NCBI GenBank assembly: GCA_045535505.1 | Contig: JAZSLU010000034.1 | Coordinates: forward strand, 1-16,331 | Reading direction: 5' to 3' | DNA: 16,331 nucleotides | Origin: CAKSST01 sp045535505 | Lineage (GTDB): Bacteria > Bacillota > Clostridia > Oscillospirales > Acutalibacteraceae | Shown here: piece after piece, positions 6,467-13,718 of the stretch | Position numbering within the stretch: position 1 is the stretch's first letter | Layout: the number at the start of each line of letters is the position of its first letter | The notes under the pieces: model-generated | The model's database searches: none | Seen by the model: the letters and a program-made list of their open reading frames with translations, nothing else | Told to the model about the DNA's origin: nothing | Program-made: the position numbers and the translations under genes

Positions 6467-6721
6467 TCACCCTTTTTGTGCTTTATATTCTCTTAACGCT
6501 TGTGCGGTTTGGTCGGGACACGACGTGGATTTAAAGCCACATCTTATACCTTCAAGACGCTCGATAACTTGGTCAACCGTCATGCCCTCAATAAGACGGG
6601 ATATGCCCTGCAAATTACCATGGCAACCGCCTTGATAGCGCACAGATTTTACAATGTCGTCTTCGATTACGAAAAAAATTTCTCTGGAACATGTCCCTTT
6701 TGTTTTATATGCAAATTCCAT
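6467..6721 (-). CDS. TSCPD-domain protein (TIGR03905-like)
   Basis: This 84-residue protein carries the TSCPD domain, named from the motif seen here as TSCPDQ near residues 66-71. Other family marks are GTCSREIFFVIED near the N-terminus and VRYQGGCHGNLQGISRLIEG in the middle. The domain also occurs at the C-terminus of some adenosylcobalamin-dependent ribonucleotide reductases; the free-standing clostridial version has no established function. Three conserved cysteines (in GTCS, GGCHGN and TSCPD) hint at metal binding, which is inference. It begins 11 nt after the rpoD stop and is probably cotranscribed with it. Confidence 0.85.
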   Translation of the reverse strand: MEFAYKTKGTCSREIFFVIEDDIVKSVRYQGGCHGNLQGISRLIEGMTVDQVIERLEGIRCGFKSTSCPDQTAQALREYKAQKG

Positions 6722-6732
6722 TATTGTTATTC

Positions 6733-7851
6733 CTATCTGTCACGGAATTTGTTGCTGCGAACAGGGTGACGAAGTTTACGCAGTGCTTTTGCTTCAATCT
6801 GTCTGATACGCTCACGAGTAACGTTAAACTCGTTACCAACCTCTTCAAGAGTGTGGCAACGACCGTCTTTTAAGCCAAAGCGCAAACGGATAACCGCCTC
6901 TTCTCTGCGAGTGAGTGTATGCAGAACGTTGTTAATATCTTCTGTTGTGATAGTTTTTAAAGCAGCCTCATCGGGTGCCATTGCATCCTCATCACGAATA
7001 AAGTCCATCAGGCGAGAATCTTCCTCCGGACCAATAGGTGTCTCCATTGAAACCGGCTCTTGTGCCACACGCATAATCTCACGCACACGCTCAACAGAAA
7101 GCTCCATTTTTTCGGCAATAAGGTCCACACTGGGCTCATAGCCGTTTTCATGAAGAAGCTGACTTTGAATTTTCTTTAAACGGTTGATGGTTTCAACCAT
7201 GTGAACAGGAATACGAATAGTACGTGCCTGGTCAGCGATAGCACGGGTTATTGCCTGACGAATCCACCATGTTGCATAGGTTGAAAATTTAAAGCCTTTT
7301 GTGTGGTCAAATTTATCAACCGCCTTAATAAGACCCACGTTACCCTCTTGAATAAGGTCCAAAAAGTGCATTCCTCTGCCAACATATTTTTTTGCAATAC
7401 TTACAACCAAACGCAAGTTCGCCTCGGTAAGACGCTTTTTAGAAAATTCGTCACCGTCTTTAATTTTAATGGCAAGTTCAATTTCTTCGTCGCCCGAAAG
7501 AAGCTGTACTCTACCAATTTCGCGAAGATATACTTTAACCGGGTCGTCAAGAGAAACGCTGTCAAAGTCGGTATCTATCTTAACAGGGTCAATTTCTTCC
7601 AGTTTTAACTCCTCTTCGGTAGGCTCGTCAATATAATCAAGCTCCAAAAGGGGAACCTCTTCGCCAAGCTCTTCCAAATCGTCGGGGGCATCCTCAGGTT
7701 CTTCGTCAAAACCGTGATCCTCTTGTTTATAGGTTTCTTCAATAACAGGTTTTTCTTCAACCTTTTTAGGCGCTCTTTTGCGTTTAGGTTTTTGCAAAAC
7801 CTCCTCAGATTGAACCTCTTGCTCTACAATTTTTTCTTCTGTGTTACTCAT
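6733..7851 (-). CDS. rpoD: RNA polymerase primary sigma factor RpoD/SigA
   Basis: This 372-residue housekeeping sigma factor directs core RNA polymerase to TTGACA/TATAAT promoters. Region 1.2 lies at about 99-135 (DDPVKVYLREIGRV), region 2 at 138-210 (EANLRLVVSIAKKY, then YATWWIRQAITRAIADQAR), region 3 at 215-290 and region 4 at 310-365, with NVTRERIRQIEAKALRKLR as the -35-binding helix. I chose the ATG at 7851, 2 nt after the dnaG stop and preceded by AGGGGA, over an upstream GTG-type frame extension inside dnaG. The first 98 residues do not look like classical region 1.1: they hold a lysine-rich stretch (KPKRKRAPKK) followed by a strongly acidic one. Overall length equals that of B. subtilis SigA. 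Confidence 0.96.
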   Translation of the reverse strand: MSNTEEKIVEQEVQSEEVLQKPKRKRAPKKVEEKPVIEETYKQEDHGFDEEPEDAPDDLEELGEEVPLLELDYIDEPTEEELKLEEIDPVKIDTDFDSVSLDDPVKVYLREIGRVQLLSGDEEIELAIKIKDGDEFSKKRLTEANLRLVVSIAKKYVGRGMHFLDLIQEGNVGLIKAVDKFDHTKGFKFSTYATWWIRQAITRAIADQARTIRIPVHMVETINRLKKIQSQLLHENGYEPSVDLIAEKMELSVERVREIMRVAQEPVSMETPIGPEEDSRLMDFIRDEDAMAPDEAALKTITTEDINNVLHTLTRREEAVIRLRFGLKDGRCHTLEEVGNEFNVTRERIRQIEAKALRKLRHPVRSNKFRDR

Positions 7852-7853
7852 AA

Positions 7854-9620
7854 TCACTGTCCCCTTTTTTTGTTTGCAATTTCCTGCATCTTTTTTGCCC
7901 ACTCGTCTGTCGAAAGCGAGTCGTCTTTTTCTTCCACATTTTTGTTCTGCTTTAACACCTTAACGCAATCGTCAATAACCTGTTTTGCGTTGCTTTGCGC
8001 TGCGCTTGAATGTTGCAGAGTTATCAAATAGCCTATCTCGGCAGGTGAAAACCTGTCGGTCAGCAAGGATATGTCAGGTAGGTCTTGCCTACGGTCGAGT
8101 AAAGCAAAAATTTCTATTGCCACCCGTCTGCCAAAAGGCGTTACAAACTCTTGCGGTTGTATAAGGCTTTTTGTATATTCATAACTGTCGGGATGCACAA
8201 GCAATGCAGAAATTATCAGTTCTTCTGCCTTGGCTTCCCTTAGGTGATTTCGTTTTTCGGGATTAATATCATCACGCGTATAACGCGGTGTTATAACCTC
8301 GGAAATTTCTTTGTTTTTGCGCTCTCGGTAGTTTTTGCGTCTTATTTCGTCAATTTTTGACATGAGCGCCGTTTTTGATATGCCGTATTTTTCGCTCAGC
8401 CGTCCTGCATACAAATCCACCGTAATTTTGTCGTTAATTTCCGCCAAAACCTGCGCCGCTCTTTGCAAATGTTTTAATTTGCCGTCGTCTGTATCAAGGT
8501 CCAACCCTTCAGATGCACAAACAAGTTTATATTCAACGTCGCTTATTGCGCCGTCAAGCAAGGCTTTAAATCTACTTGCGCCGTGTTTTTTAATAAACTC
8601 ATCAGGGTCTTTGCCATCGGGCAACACCAAAACCCTTGCGTTTATATTGCTGTTCTTTAAGGTTTCAAGAGCACGTTTTACAGCCTTTTGACCCGCCGTA
8701 TCGGCATCAAGCGTTAAAACAATTTCTTTAGTGTAACGTGAAAGCAATGAACATTGAGTTTCACCAAATGCGGTGCCAAGCGCCGCAACGGCATTTTCAA
8801 TACCTGCCTGATGCAAGGACACAACATCCATATTGCCTTCAACCAGCACAACCCGCTCGGCACAATGCGCTTTTGCGAAATTTAAACCGTAAACGTGGTT
8901 GCTTTTTTTATAAACAAGCGTATCCGATGTGTTAACGTATTTTGCGGTGGTATCATCGCCGGGTCGGGCTCGTCCCGAAAAGGCAACAACGTTACCCCTA
9001 AGGTCAATAACAGGAAACATCACCCTGTTGCGAAAGCGGTCGTAGTATCCGCCGCGCTGACTTTTTGAAACCAAGTTTGCGGCTTCCATTTCATTTTCTG
9101 TAAACCCTTTTGCACGCAAATGCTTTATAAGGCCATCCCAAGCGTCAGGCGCCGCGCCAAGACCAAAGTGCTTTATTGTTGCATCGGTTAATCCTCTTGT
9201 GTTTAAATAATCTTTTGCCCATTTGCCCTGTTGCGAACAAAGATAAGCATAATAAAAACGTGCGGCTTCTCGGTTGGCTTCTAAAATTCGGTTTTTAAGT
9301 TTAGCAAGTGAATCGTCAAAGCCATCCTCGGGCAAATTAACGCCCGCACGCTGTGCAAGCAATCTTACCGCTTCCATATAATCAAGGTTTTCAGCAAGGC
9401 TTATAAAGGTGAAAACGTCACCGCCTACGCCACAACCGAAACAGTAAAAAGAGCCGTTTTCGGGATAAACAGTAAAGGATGGTGTTTTTTCGTTGTGAAA
9501 GGGGCAAAGACCAACCAAGTTTTTGCCGCGGCGCTTTAATGTTACGTAGGGCGCCATAACCGTTTCAATATCATTTTTATATTTTATTTCAAGTTTAATA
9601 TCTTCACTTAAAGCAGCCAA
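7854..9620 (-). CDS. dnaG: DNA primase DnaG
   Basis: This 588-residue primase makes RNA primers at the replication fork and works with the DnaB-type helicase. The N-terminal CHC2 zinc ribbon has Cys39, His42, Cys60 and Cys63 (LCPFHNEKTPSF, then YCFGCGVGGDV). The polymerase core includes the TOPRIM domain with VLVEGNMDVVSLHQAG at about residue 260 and LTLDADTAGQKAVKRALE after it. The C-terminal 130 residues are the weakly conserved helicase-binding region. No in-frame ATG is available near the start; TTG at 9620 has AAAGGGG 10 nt upstream. The stop is 2 nt before the rpoD start, so the two are coupled, as in many Firmicutes. Confidence 0.96.
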   Translation of the reverse strand: MAALSEDIKLEIKYKNDIETVMAPYVTLKRRGKNLVGLCPFHNEKTPSFTVYPENGSFYCFGCGVGGDVFTFISLAENLDYMEAVRLLAQRAGVNLPEDGFDDSLAKLKNRILEANREAARFYYAYLCSQQGKWAKDYLNTRGLTDATIKHFGLGAAPDAWDGLIKHLRAKGFTENEMEAANLVSKSQRGGYYDRFRNRVMFPVIDLRGNVVAFSGRARPGDDTTAKYVNTSDTLVYKKSNHVYGLNFAKAHCAERVVLVEGNMDVVSLHQAGIENAVAALGTAFGETQCSLLSRYTKEIVLTLDADTAGQKAVKRALETLKNSNINARVLVLPDGKDPDEFIKKHGASRFKALLDGAISDVEYKLVCASEGLDLDTDDGKLKHLQRAAQVLAEINDKITVDLYAGRLSEKYGISKTALMSKIDEIRRKNYRERKNKEISEVITPRYTRDDINPEKRNHLREAKAEELIISALLVHPDSYEYTKSLIQPQEFVTPFGRRVAIEIFALLDRRQDLPDISLLTDRFSPAEIGYLITLQHSSAAQSNAKQVIDDCVKVLKQNKNVEEKDDSLSTDEWAKKMQEIANKKRGQ

Positions 9621-9654
9621 AACATCGCATCCCCTTTCTTTTTAGAAATCTATT

Positions 9655-10653
9655 TTACAAATCCCAATATTTTGGAATGAACAATCTGTTATATGTTGCA
9701 AGAGCAAAGCGGTCGGTCATACCTGCAATGTAATCACAAGCGGCTCTGTGTGCACCCTCGCTTTCAAAAATTTTATAATAATCGTTTGGCAATTCTTGAG
9801 GGTTTTTGCAAAAATGCTCGAACAGCGCACAAATGAAATCCTGCACCTTATCTTCTTCCGCTTTAGCGGTGCGATTTGAATAAACCCGCTCAAACAAAAA
9901 ATTGTGCATCTCTAAATACGCATCAAAGATTGTATCATCCATCTTAATCTCACTTGCGCTGTTATTAACAAGCGAACAAACCATTGTGTTAATACGCTGT
10001 GTTTTAGTGTTGCCCAGCACATCACACAAATGCTTTGGTATGTCACATTTGGAAATTATGCCGCCGCGCACTGCATCGTCGATATCGTGGTTTATGTAAG
10101 CAATGCGGTCAGAAAAGCGAACGACACAACCCTCATGTGTTGAAGGCAACTGCCCTTTTGTATGGTTTTTAATGCCGTCAAGCACCTCGTATGTAAGGTT
10201 AAGCCCTGCACCGTCTTTTTCAATAACACGACAGGTGCGTACACTTTGCTCATAATGGGTAAAGCCGCCCTCCATAAGCTCATTTAACGCACGTTCACCC
10301 GCATGGCCAAACGGTGTGTGCCCAAGGTCGTGTCCCAAGGCAATTGCCTCGGTCAAATCTTCATTAAGGCGCAAAGCACGAGAAATTGTTCGTGCAATTT
10401 GCGCAACCTCTAAGGTATGGGTAAGACGTGTGCGATAATGGTCGGTTTCAGGCGCCAAAAACACCTGAGTTTTGTGTTTGAGTCGTCTAAAAGATTTTGA
10501 GTGAATTATGCGGTCGCGGTCACGCTGAAAAGCCGTTCGCAATTCACATTCTTCCTCAAGGTTCTCTCTGCCCTTTGTATTTTGCGACAAAGTTGCATTT
10601 TGGCTTAGGGTTTGTTTTTCAATACTTTGCGTACGAAGCCTTATGTTTTGCAT
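9655..10653 (-). CDS. dgt: dGTPase (deoxyguanosinetriphosphate triphosphohydrolase-like)
   Basis: This 332-residue HD-domain enzyme hydrolyses dNTPs, classically dGTP to deoxyguanosine and triphosphate, and so adjusts nucleotide pools. The HD metal site is visible as TRLTHTLEVAQIA (His79) and ALGHDLGHTPFGHAGE (His108, Asp109). The N-terminal TLSQNATLSQNTKGRE and SFRRLKHKTQVF segments are typical of the type-2 bacterial family. GGGAG precedes the ATG. It lies 34 nt upstream of dnaG, a common clostridial pairing that puts nucleotide-pool control beside primer synthesis. Substrate preference cannot be read from sequence. Confidence 0.92.
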   Translation of the reverse strand: MQNIRLRTQSIEKQTLSQNATLSQNTKGRENLEEECELRTAFQRDRDRIIHSKSFRRLKHKTQVFLAPETDHYRTRLTHTLEVAQIARTISRALRLNEDLTEAIALGHDLGHTPFGHAGERALNELMEGGFTHYEQSVRTCRVIEKDGAGLNLTYEVLDGIKNHTKGQLPSTHEGCVVRFSDRIAYINHDIDDAVRGGIISKCDIPKHLCDVLGNTKTQRINTMVCSLVNNSASEIKMDDTIFDAYLEMHNFLFERVYSNRTAKAEEDKVQDFICALFEHFCKNPQELPNDYYKIFESEGAHRAACDYIAGMTDRFALATYNRLFIPKYWDL

Positions 10654-10707
10654 ATTTTCACTCCCTTTTATAATATATTATTAGATATTTTCTGTTAAAA
10701 TACTTTT

Positions 10708-11334
10708 TTATTTGCCGATTTTGCAAATTACAAGTTTTTCTTCATTTTTTTGAGGTAATGTGTCACCAAAAAAGCGCTGTGTCCAATCTTCCTCAAACTT
10801 TTTAGCATTTTGGCTGGGGACGGCAAAACAAAGGTCAACCGTATCGGCAAAGTTGCAGACCTCAACGGTTACGTTATCAAATCCTTTGGCGCAGATTGAA
10901 TTGTAGCGTGAATAATCACAAGTTGCTTTATAAAACGTTATGGGTTGCTGTTGCGCTTTTATACAAGCATCAACAACTGCAACGGCGCCGCCGGAATAAG
11001 CACGGGTAAGACCGCCTGTACCAAGCAATATACCGCCAAAATATCTTGTAACTACAATACATACATCTAAAAGTTGACTTGCTTTTATAACGTTAAGCAC
11101 CGGCATACCGCCTGTGCCCGAAGGCTCGCCGTCATCGCTGTATTTGCTGTAACCGTCAGCCAGACTGTAAGCATAAACGTGATGACGTGCATCAGGGAAT
11201 TCACTTTTTATTGAATTTATAAATTCTGTAGCCTCCTCGCGCGTTGTTACACGCGAGGCGGTGGTTATAAAGCGAGAACGCTTTTCGGTCTGCTCTATAC
11301 GGCAGGTTTCCCACACGGTTTGATAGCTTTTCAC
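10708..11334 (-). CDS. YigZ/IMPACT family protein (UPF0029)
   Basis: This 208-residue protein belongs to the YigZ/YvyE family, related to eukaryotic IMPACT. Family motifs are KRSRFITTASRVTTREEA, DARHHVYAYS, the signature YSDDGEPSGTGGMPVL, and VVTRYFGGILLGTGGLTRAY. Residues after about 135 form the smaller C-terminal domain. The cellular role is not established; the eukaryotic relative modulates GCN2 signalling. I chose GTG at 11334 because GGGGGAG lies 4 nt before it, and family members start at about this point; an upstream in-frame start at 11367 would add 11 residues with no comparable site. It is in the same direction as rpmE and dgt. Confidence 0.9.
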   Translation of the reverse strand: MKSYQTVWETCRIEQTEKRSRFITTASRVTTREEATEFINSIKSEFPDARHHVYAYSLADGYSKYSDDGEPSGTGGMPVLNVIKASQLLDVCIVVTRYFGGILLGTGGLTRAYSGGAVAVVDACIKAQQQPITFYKATCDYSRYNSICAKGFDNVTVEVCNFADTVDLCFAVPSQNAKKFEEDWTQRFFGDTLPQKNEEKLVICKIGK

Positions 11335-11431
11335 AAAACTCCCCCAAAAAAGCTTAAGCCGCCTCACCTTGTTACCAAAGCAAGACAGCCTTTTTCTTCA
11401 TAAAACAGCCGACAACAAGGATACTTTAACC

Positions 11432-11638
11432 TTATTTGCCTTCTTTATTGAAGCGCCTATTGAAACGATCAACACGACCGCCGGTATCAACCAATTTCTG
11501 TTTTCCGGTAAAGAACGGATGGCAGGCGGAGCAAATGTCAAGACGGATGTCTTTCTTTGTTGATCTGAATTCGTGTTCTGCGCCGCAAGCACACTTTACA
11601 ACACATGTTGTGTACTCAGGATGGATTCCCTTTTTCAT
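11432..11638 (-). CDS. rpmE: 50S ribosomal protein L31 (zinc-binding form)
   Basis: This 68-residue large-subunit ribosomal protein starts MKKGIHPEYTTCVVKCACG and continues with ICSACHPFFTGKQK and GRVDRFNRRF, all diagnostic of L31. Cys16, Cys18, Cys36 and Cys39 give the zinc-binding (C+) type, which acts as a zinc reservoir and is often replaced by a Cys-free paralogue in zinc starvation; no paralogue is in this window. ATG at 11638 follows AAAGGGGTGAG. A promoter with an extended -10 lies just upstream. No strong terminator is visible in the 97 nt before the YigZ gene. Confidence 0.96.
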   Translation of the reverse strand: MKKGIHPEYTTCVVKCACGAEHEFRSTKKDIRLDICSACHPFFTGKQKLVDTGGRVDRFNRRFNKEGK

Positions 11639-11675
11639 AGCGCTCACCCCTTTCAAAATACTCGATAGCCAAAAT

Positions 11676-11704
11676 ATAATATCATAATCCAAACCAAAAA
11701 TCAA
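11676..11704 (-). promoter_or_regulatory. Promoter of rpmE
   Basis: On the minus strand TTGATT (11704-11699), a 17-nt spacer, and TATTAT (11681-11676) with TG one base upstream of the -10. The leader would be about 30 nt. No Zur-type palindrome was recognised. Confidence 0.7.
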
Positions 11705-11758
11705 GCAATTTTTTTAATGTTTTAGTATCCTTTTTTTAACATACTATATATTGTGTTT

Positions 11759-12397
11759 TTATTCTTTACCGTTTCTATTTTTGGCAATATTACGCTGTTT
11801 TAAAGTTTGAAAAATTTCCACAATTTTGAATTTCATCTTATACTTGCTGCCGCCAAGAGCAATGTTTGCCGCACTGATTCCGGCCGCATTTTGTAAACTC
11901 TTCTCTGCCGCCGTGCCCACGCAAACCGACGGAAACATAACGCACCACCAGTTTTTGCCCTTTGCCTCGCCAATGAGCAAACGCACCGCTTCATAATTGC
12001 CCGCAGGCAGAGTAAACTGCTCATATTCACGGGTTGAAAAAAATTCTTTGTCAATTTCACACCGAACGGTATAATTGCAACCGTTTTGACGCAAAACGTC
12101 GGTTGCCGTATTTATTATTTTTTGTTCGTTTTGTCGTGCGGCATCGATTGCCTGGTCTAAGGTTTTTGCATCGCAAAATATTTCTTGTGAGAGTTTTAAC
12201 ACCTCGTCGCGCACCTTTAATTTAAGTTGTTGGTCTTGTATGCTGTTAGAGTTTGCAAGAATGTGTAATCTTAAACAGTTGTCCCGCAGGGTATTACAAT
12301 GCTTTTCAAAACGCACCATACCTATAACAAGTGTGCAACAAAGCGCTACCGCCAATGATACGTATATTCGTTTTATATGTTTTTTGGTTATGTTCAT
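11759..12397 (-). CDS. spoIIR: Stage II sporulation protein R (SpoIIR)
   Basis: This 212-residue signalling protein is made in the forespore and secreted into the intermembrane space, where it triggers SpoIIGA to process pro-SigE in the mother cell. Residues about 10-28 are a signal anchor (IYVSLAVALCCTLVIGM). The family block LRLHILANSNS lies at 42-52, followed by DQQLKLKVRD, then YEAVRLLIGEAKGKNWWCVM and FPSVC further on. The ribosome binding site AGGAG is 13 nt from the ATG, longer than usual, which may lower translation. It lies 64 nt downstream of ispE. I looked for a sigma-F promoter in that gap and found only a weak match. Together with sigK it shows the organism is a spore former. Confidence 0.92.
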   Translation of the reverse strand: MNITKKHIKRIYVSLAVALCCTLVIGMVRFEKHCNTLRDNCLRLHILANSNSIQDQQLKLKVRDEVLKLSQEIFCDAKTLDQAIDAARQNEQKIINTATDVLRQNGCNYTVRCEIDKEFFSTREYEQFTLPAGNYEAVRLLIGEAKGKNWWCVMFPSVCVGTAAEKSLQNAAGISAANIALGGSKYKMKFKIVEIFQTLKQRNIAKNRNGKE

Positions 12398-12461
12398 AAA
12401 ATAAAAAAATCTCCTGTTTTTAATTTACCGGCAAGCAAATTATTGACAGAAGATTTAATTT

Positions 12462-13289
12462 TTATGCAAGTGTACAAAGCCAACATTCAAAACCGCTTGA
12501 TTTTAAACATTCGTAACAGGTTTTTGCTTTATGTTCATCTGCAAACAAGCCGTAAAGCACCGGTCCGCTACCGGTTGTAAGCGCCAATTTTGCACCGCCG
12601 TCAAGCAGTTTTTGCTTTATGGCTTTGTTGTCATAAAGCGCATCAAAAGAGTTATATGCCGCGGCACAAAAGGCATCTAAATTGCCCTGTGTTACTGCAT
12701 TAACCGCATCTTGAATGTCATAGGGGGTTGTGTTTAGCGCATCAAGCTTTTCAAACATTTGGGCGGTTGATTGCTTGTTGCCACCTCGCACAAGCAAAAT
12801 TGTGCAATCAAAAAAGTTTGGCAGGGGAATAATTTTCTGGCCAATGCCCTGCACACGCGCCGTTTTGCCCACAAGACAAAATGGCACATCAGCACCCACG
12901 CTTGTTGCCACTTTATTAAGTTTTTCATCATCAAGCGGATAATCATAAATTTCATTAAGTGCCAAAAGCACCGCCGCGGCATCAGCACTGCCTCCACCAA
13001 GCCCTGCCAAAACAGGAATGTTCTTTTTAACCTCAATTTTTGCACCGCCGTCAATTTTTGCGGCGGCAAAGAACGCTTTTGCGGCAATAACGGTTAGGTC
13101 ATTATCCATATTCTCACAAGGCATATCAGTCTTGAGTAAAAAGCCATTATCAAGCTGCGAAACCGATATATCGTCATAAAGGCTAACGGCACAGTTTATC
13201 ATATCCATCTCGTGATAACCGTCATTTCTTTTCGATAACACAGACAATGCCATATTAAGTTTTGCATACGCCTTTTTTGTAACCATCAC
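12462..13289 (-). CDS. ispE: 4-diphosphocytidyl-2-C-methyl-D-erythritol kinase (IspE)
   Basis: This 275-residue GHMP kinase phosphorylates CDP-methylerythritol in the non-mevalonate isoprenoid pathway. Key marks are the N-terminal KAYAKLNMALSV with the active-site lysine, RNDGYHEM, the GHMP ATP loop PVLAGLGGGSADAA (about 92-105), and VGADVPFCLVG, with the probable catalytic Asp134. The C-terminal LTTGSGPVLYGLF is also typical. Two starts are possible: GTG at 13289, with AGGAAGTGA at suitable spacing, and ATG at 13286. Its promoter faces away from that of the ACT-domain gene. It is followed by spoIIR. Confidence 0.95.
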   Translation of the reverse strand: MMVTKKAYAKLNMALSVLSKRNDGYHEMDMINCAVSLYDDISVSQLDNGFLLKTDMPCENMDNDLTVIAAKAFFAAAKIDGGAKIEVKKNIPVLAGLGGGSADAAAVLLALNEIYDYPLDDEKLNKVATSVGADVPFCLVGKTARVQGIGQKIIPLPNFFDCTILLVRGGNKQSTAQMFEKLDALNTTPYDIQDAVNAVTQGNLDAFCAAAYNSFDALYDNKAIKQKLLDGGAKLALTTGSGPVLYGLFADEHKAKTCYECLKSSGFECWLCTLA

Positions 13290-13323
13290 CTTTTATCACT
13301 TCCTATCGGCTTTTATTTTTTTA

Positions 13324-13353
13324 ATCATACCACACCCTACATAATTTGCGCAA
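13324..13353 (-). promoter_or_regulatory. Promoter of ispE
   Basis: On the minus strand TTGCGC (13353-13348), an 18-nt spacer, and TATGAT (13329-13324) preceded by TGG (extended -10). It is divergent from the ACT-gene promoter some 20 bp away. Confidence 0.6.
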
Positions 13354-13373
13354 TATAAAAAACAGCTTTCATC

Positions 13374-13401
13374 TTGTAATTTTATATAAATGTGGTATAA
13401 T
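13374..13401 (+). promoter_or_regulatory. Promoter of the ACT-UPF0210 operon
   Basis: TTGTAA (13374-13379), a 16-nt spacer, and a perfect TATAAT (13396-13401) preceded by TGG (extended -10). The leader is about 27 nt and contains TAGGAGTG as ribosome binding site. Confidence 0.75.
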
Positions 13402-13434
13402 TCTTATAGTTATTATAATTTAGGAGTGTTTATT

Positions 13435-13704
13435 ATGAAAGCCGTTTTAACGGTAGTTGGTAAAGATAGCGTCGGCATTATGGCGCGCATTTCTACAGAA
13501 TGTGCAAAATATAATGTTAATATACTTGACGTATCCCAAACCGTTTTGCAGGATATGTTCTGTATGATTATGATTTGTGACACCGACAAACTTAATTCCG
13601 CTTTTGGTGACTTTTGCGACCACATGAGCAAGGTTGGCGAAGAGATTGGAATGGTTGTGCGTGTAATGCACGAAGATATTTTTAATTCTATGCACAGAAT
13701 ATGA
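13435..13704 (+). CDS. ACT-domain protein, UPF0237 family
   Basis: This 89-residue protein is essentially a single ACT domain, a small ligand-binding fold that often senses amino acids. The N-terminal MKAVLTVVGKDSVGIMARIS is the typical strand-turn-helix entry, followed by YNVNILDVSQTVLQDMFCM. Related stand-alone proteins resemble GcvR-type regulators, but no DNA-binding part is present. ATG at 13435 lies 8 nt after TAGGAGTG. It is followed after 14 nt by the UPF0210 gene; this pairing recurs in Firmicutes and Archaea and suggests that the ACT protein regulates or partners the larger protein. Ligand unknown. Confidence 0.9.
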   Translation: MKAVLTVVGKDSVGIMARISTECAKYNVNILDVSQTVLQDMFCMIMICDTDKLNSAFGDFCDHMSKVGEEIGMVVRVMHEDIFNSMHRI

Positions 13705-13718
13705 GGTTTAAAAAATAA

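Noticed and set aside
10670..10698. Promoter TTAACA-17-TATTAT before dgt
   Set aside because: The spacing is good, but the predicted start (about 10663) falls inside the ribosome binding site, so it could not serve dgt well; the area is very AT-rich.
11339..11431. Hairpin CCTTGTT/AACAAGG between rpmE and the YigZ gene
   Set aside because: The 7-bp arms enclose a 40-nt unpaired interior and no T run follows, so neither a terminator nor a leader RNA can be supported.
12398..12461. Sigma-F promoter upstream of spoIIR
   Set aside because: Expected for spoIIR, but only a partial GGNNANANTR-like match (GGTAAATTA) was found, without a fitting -35.
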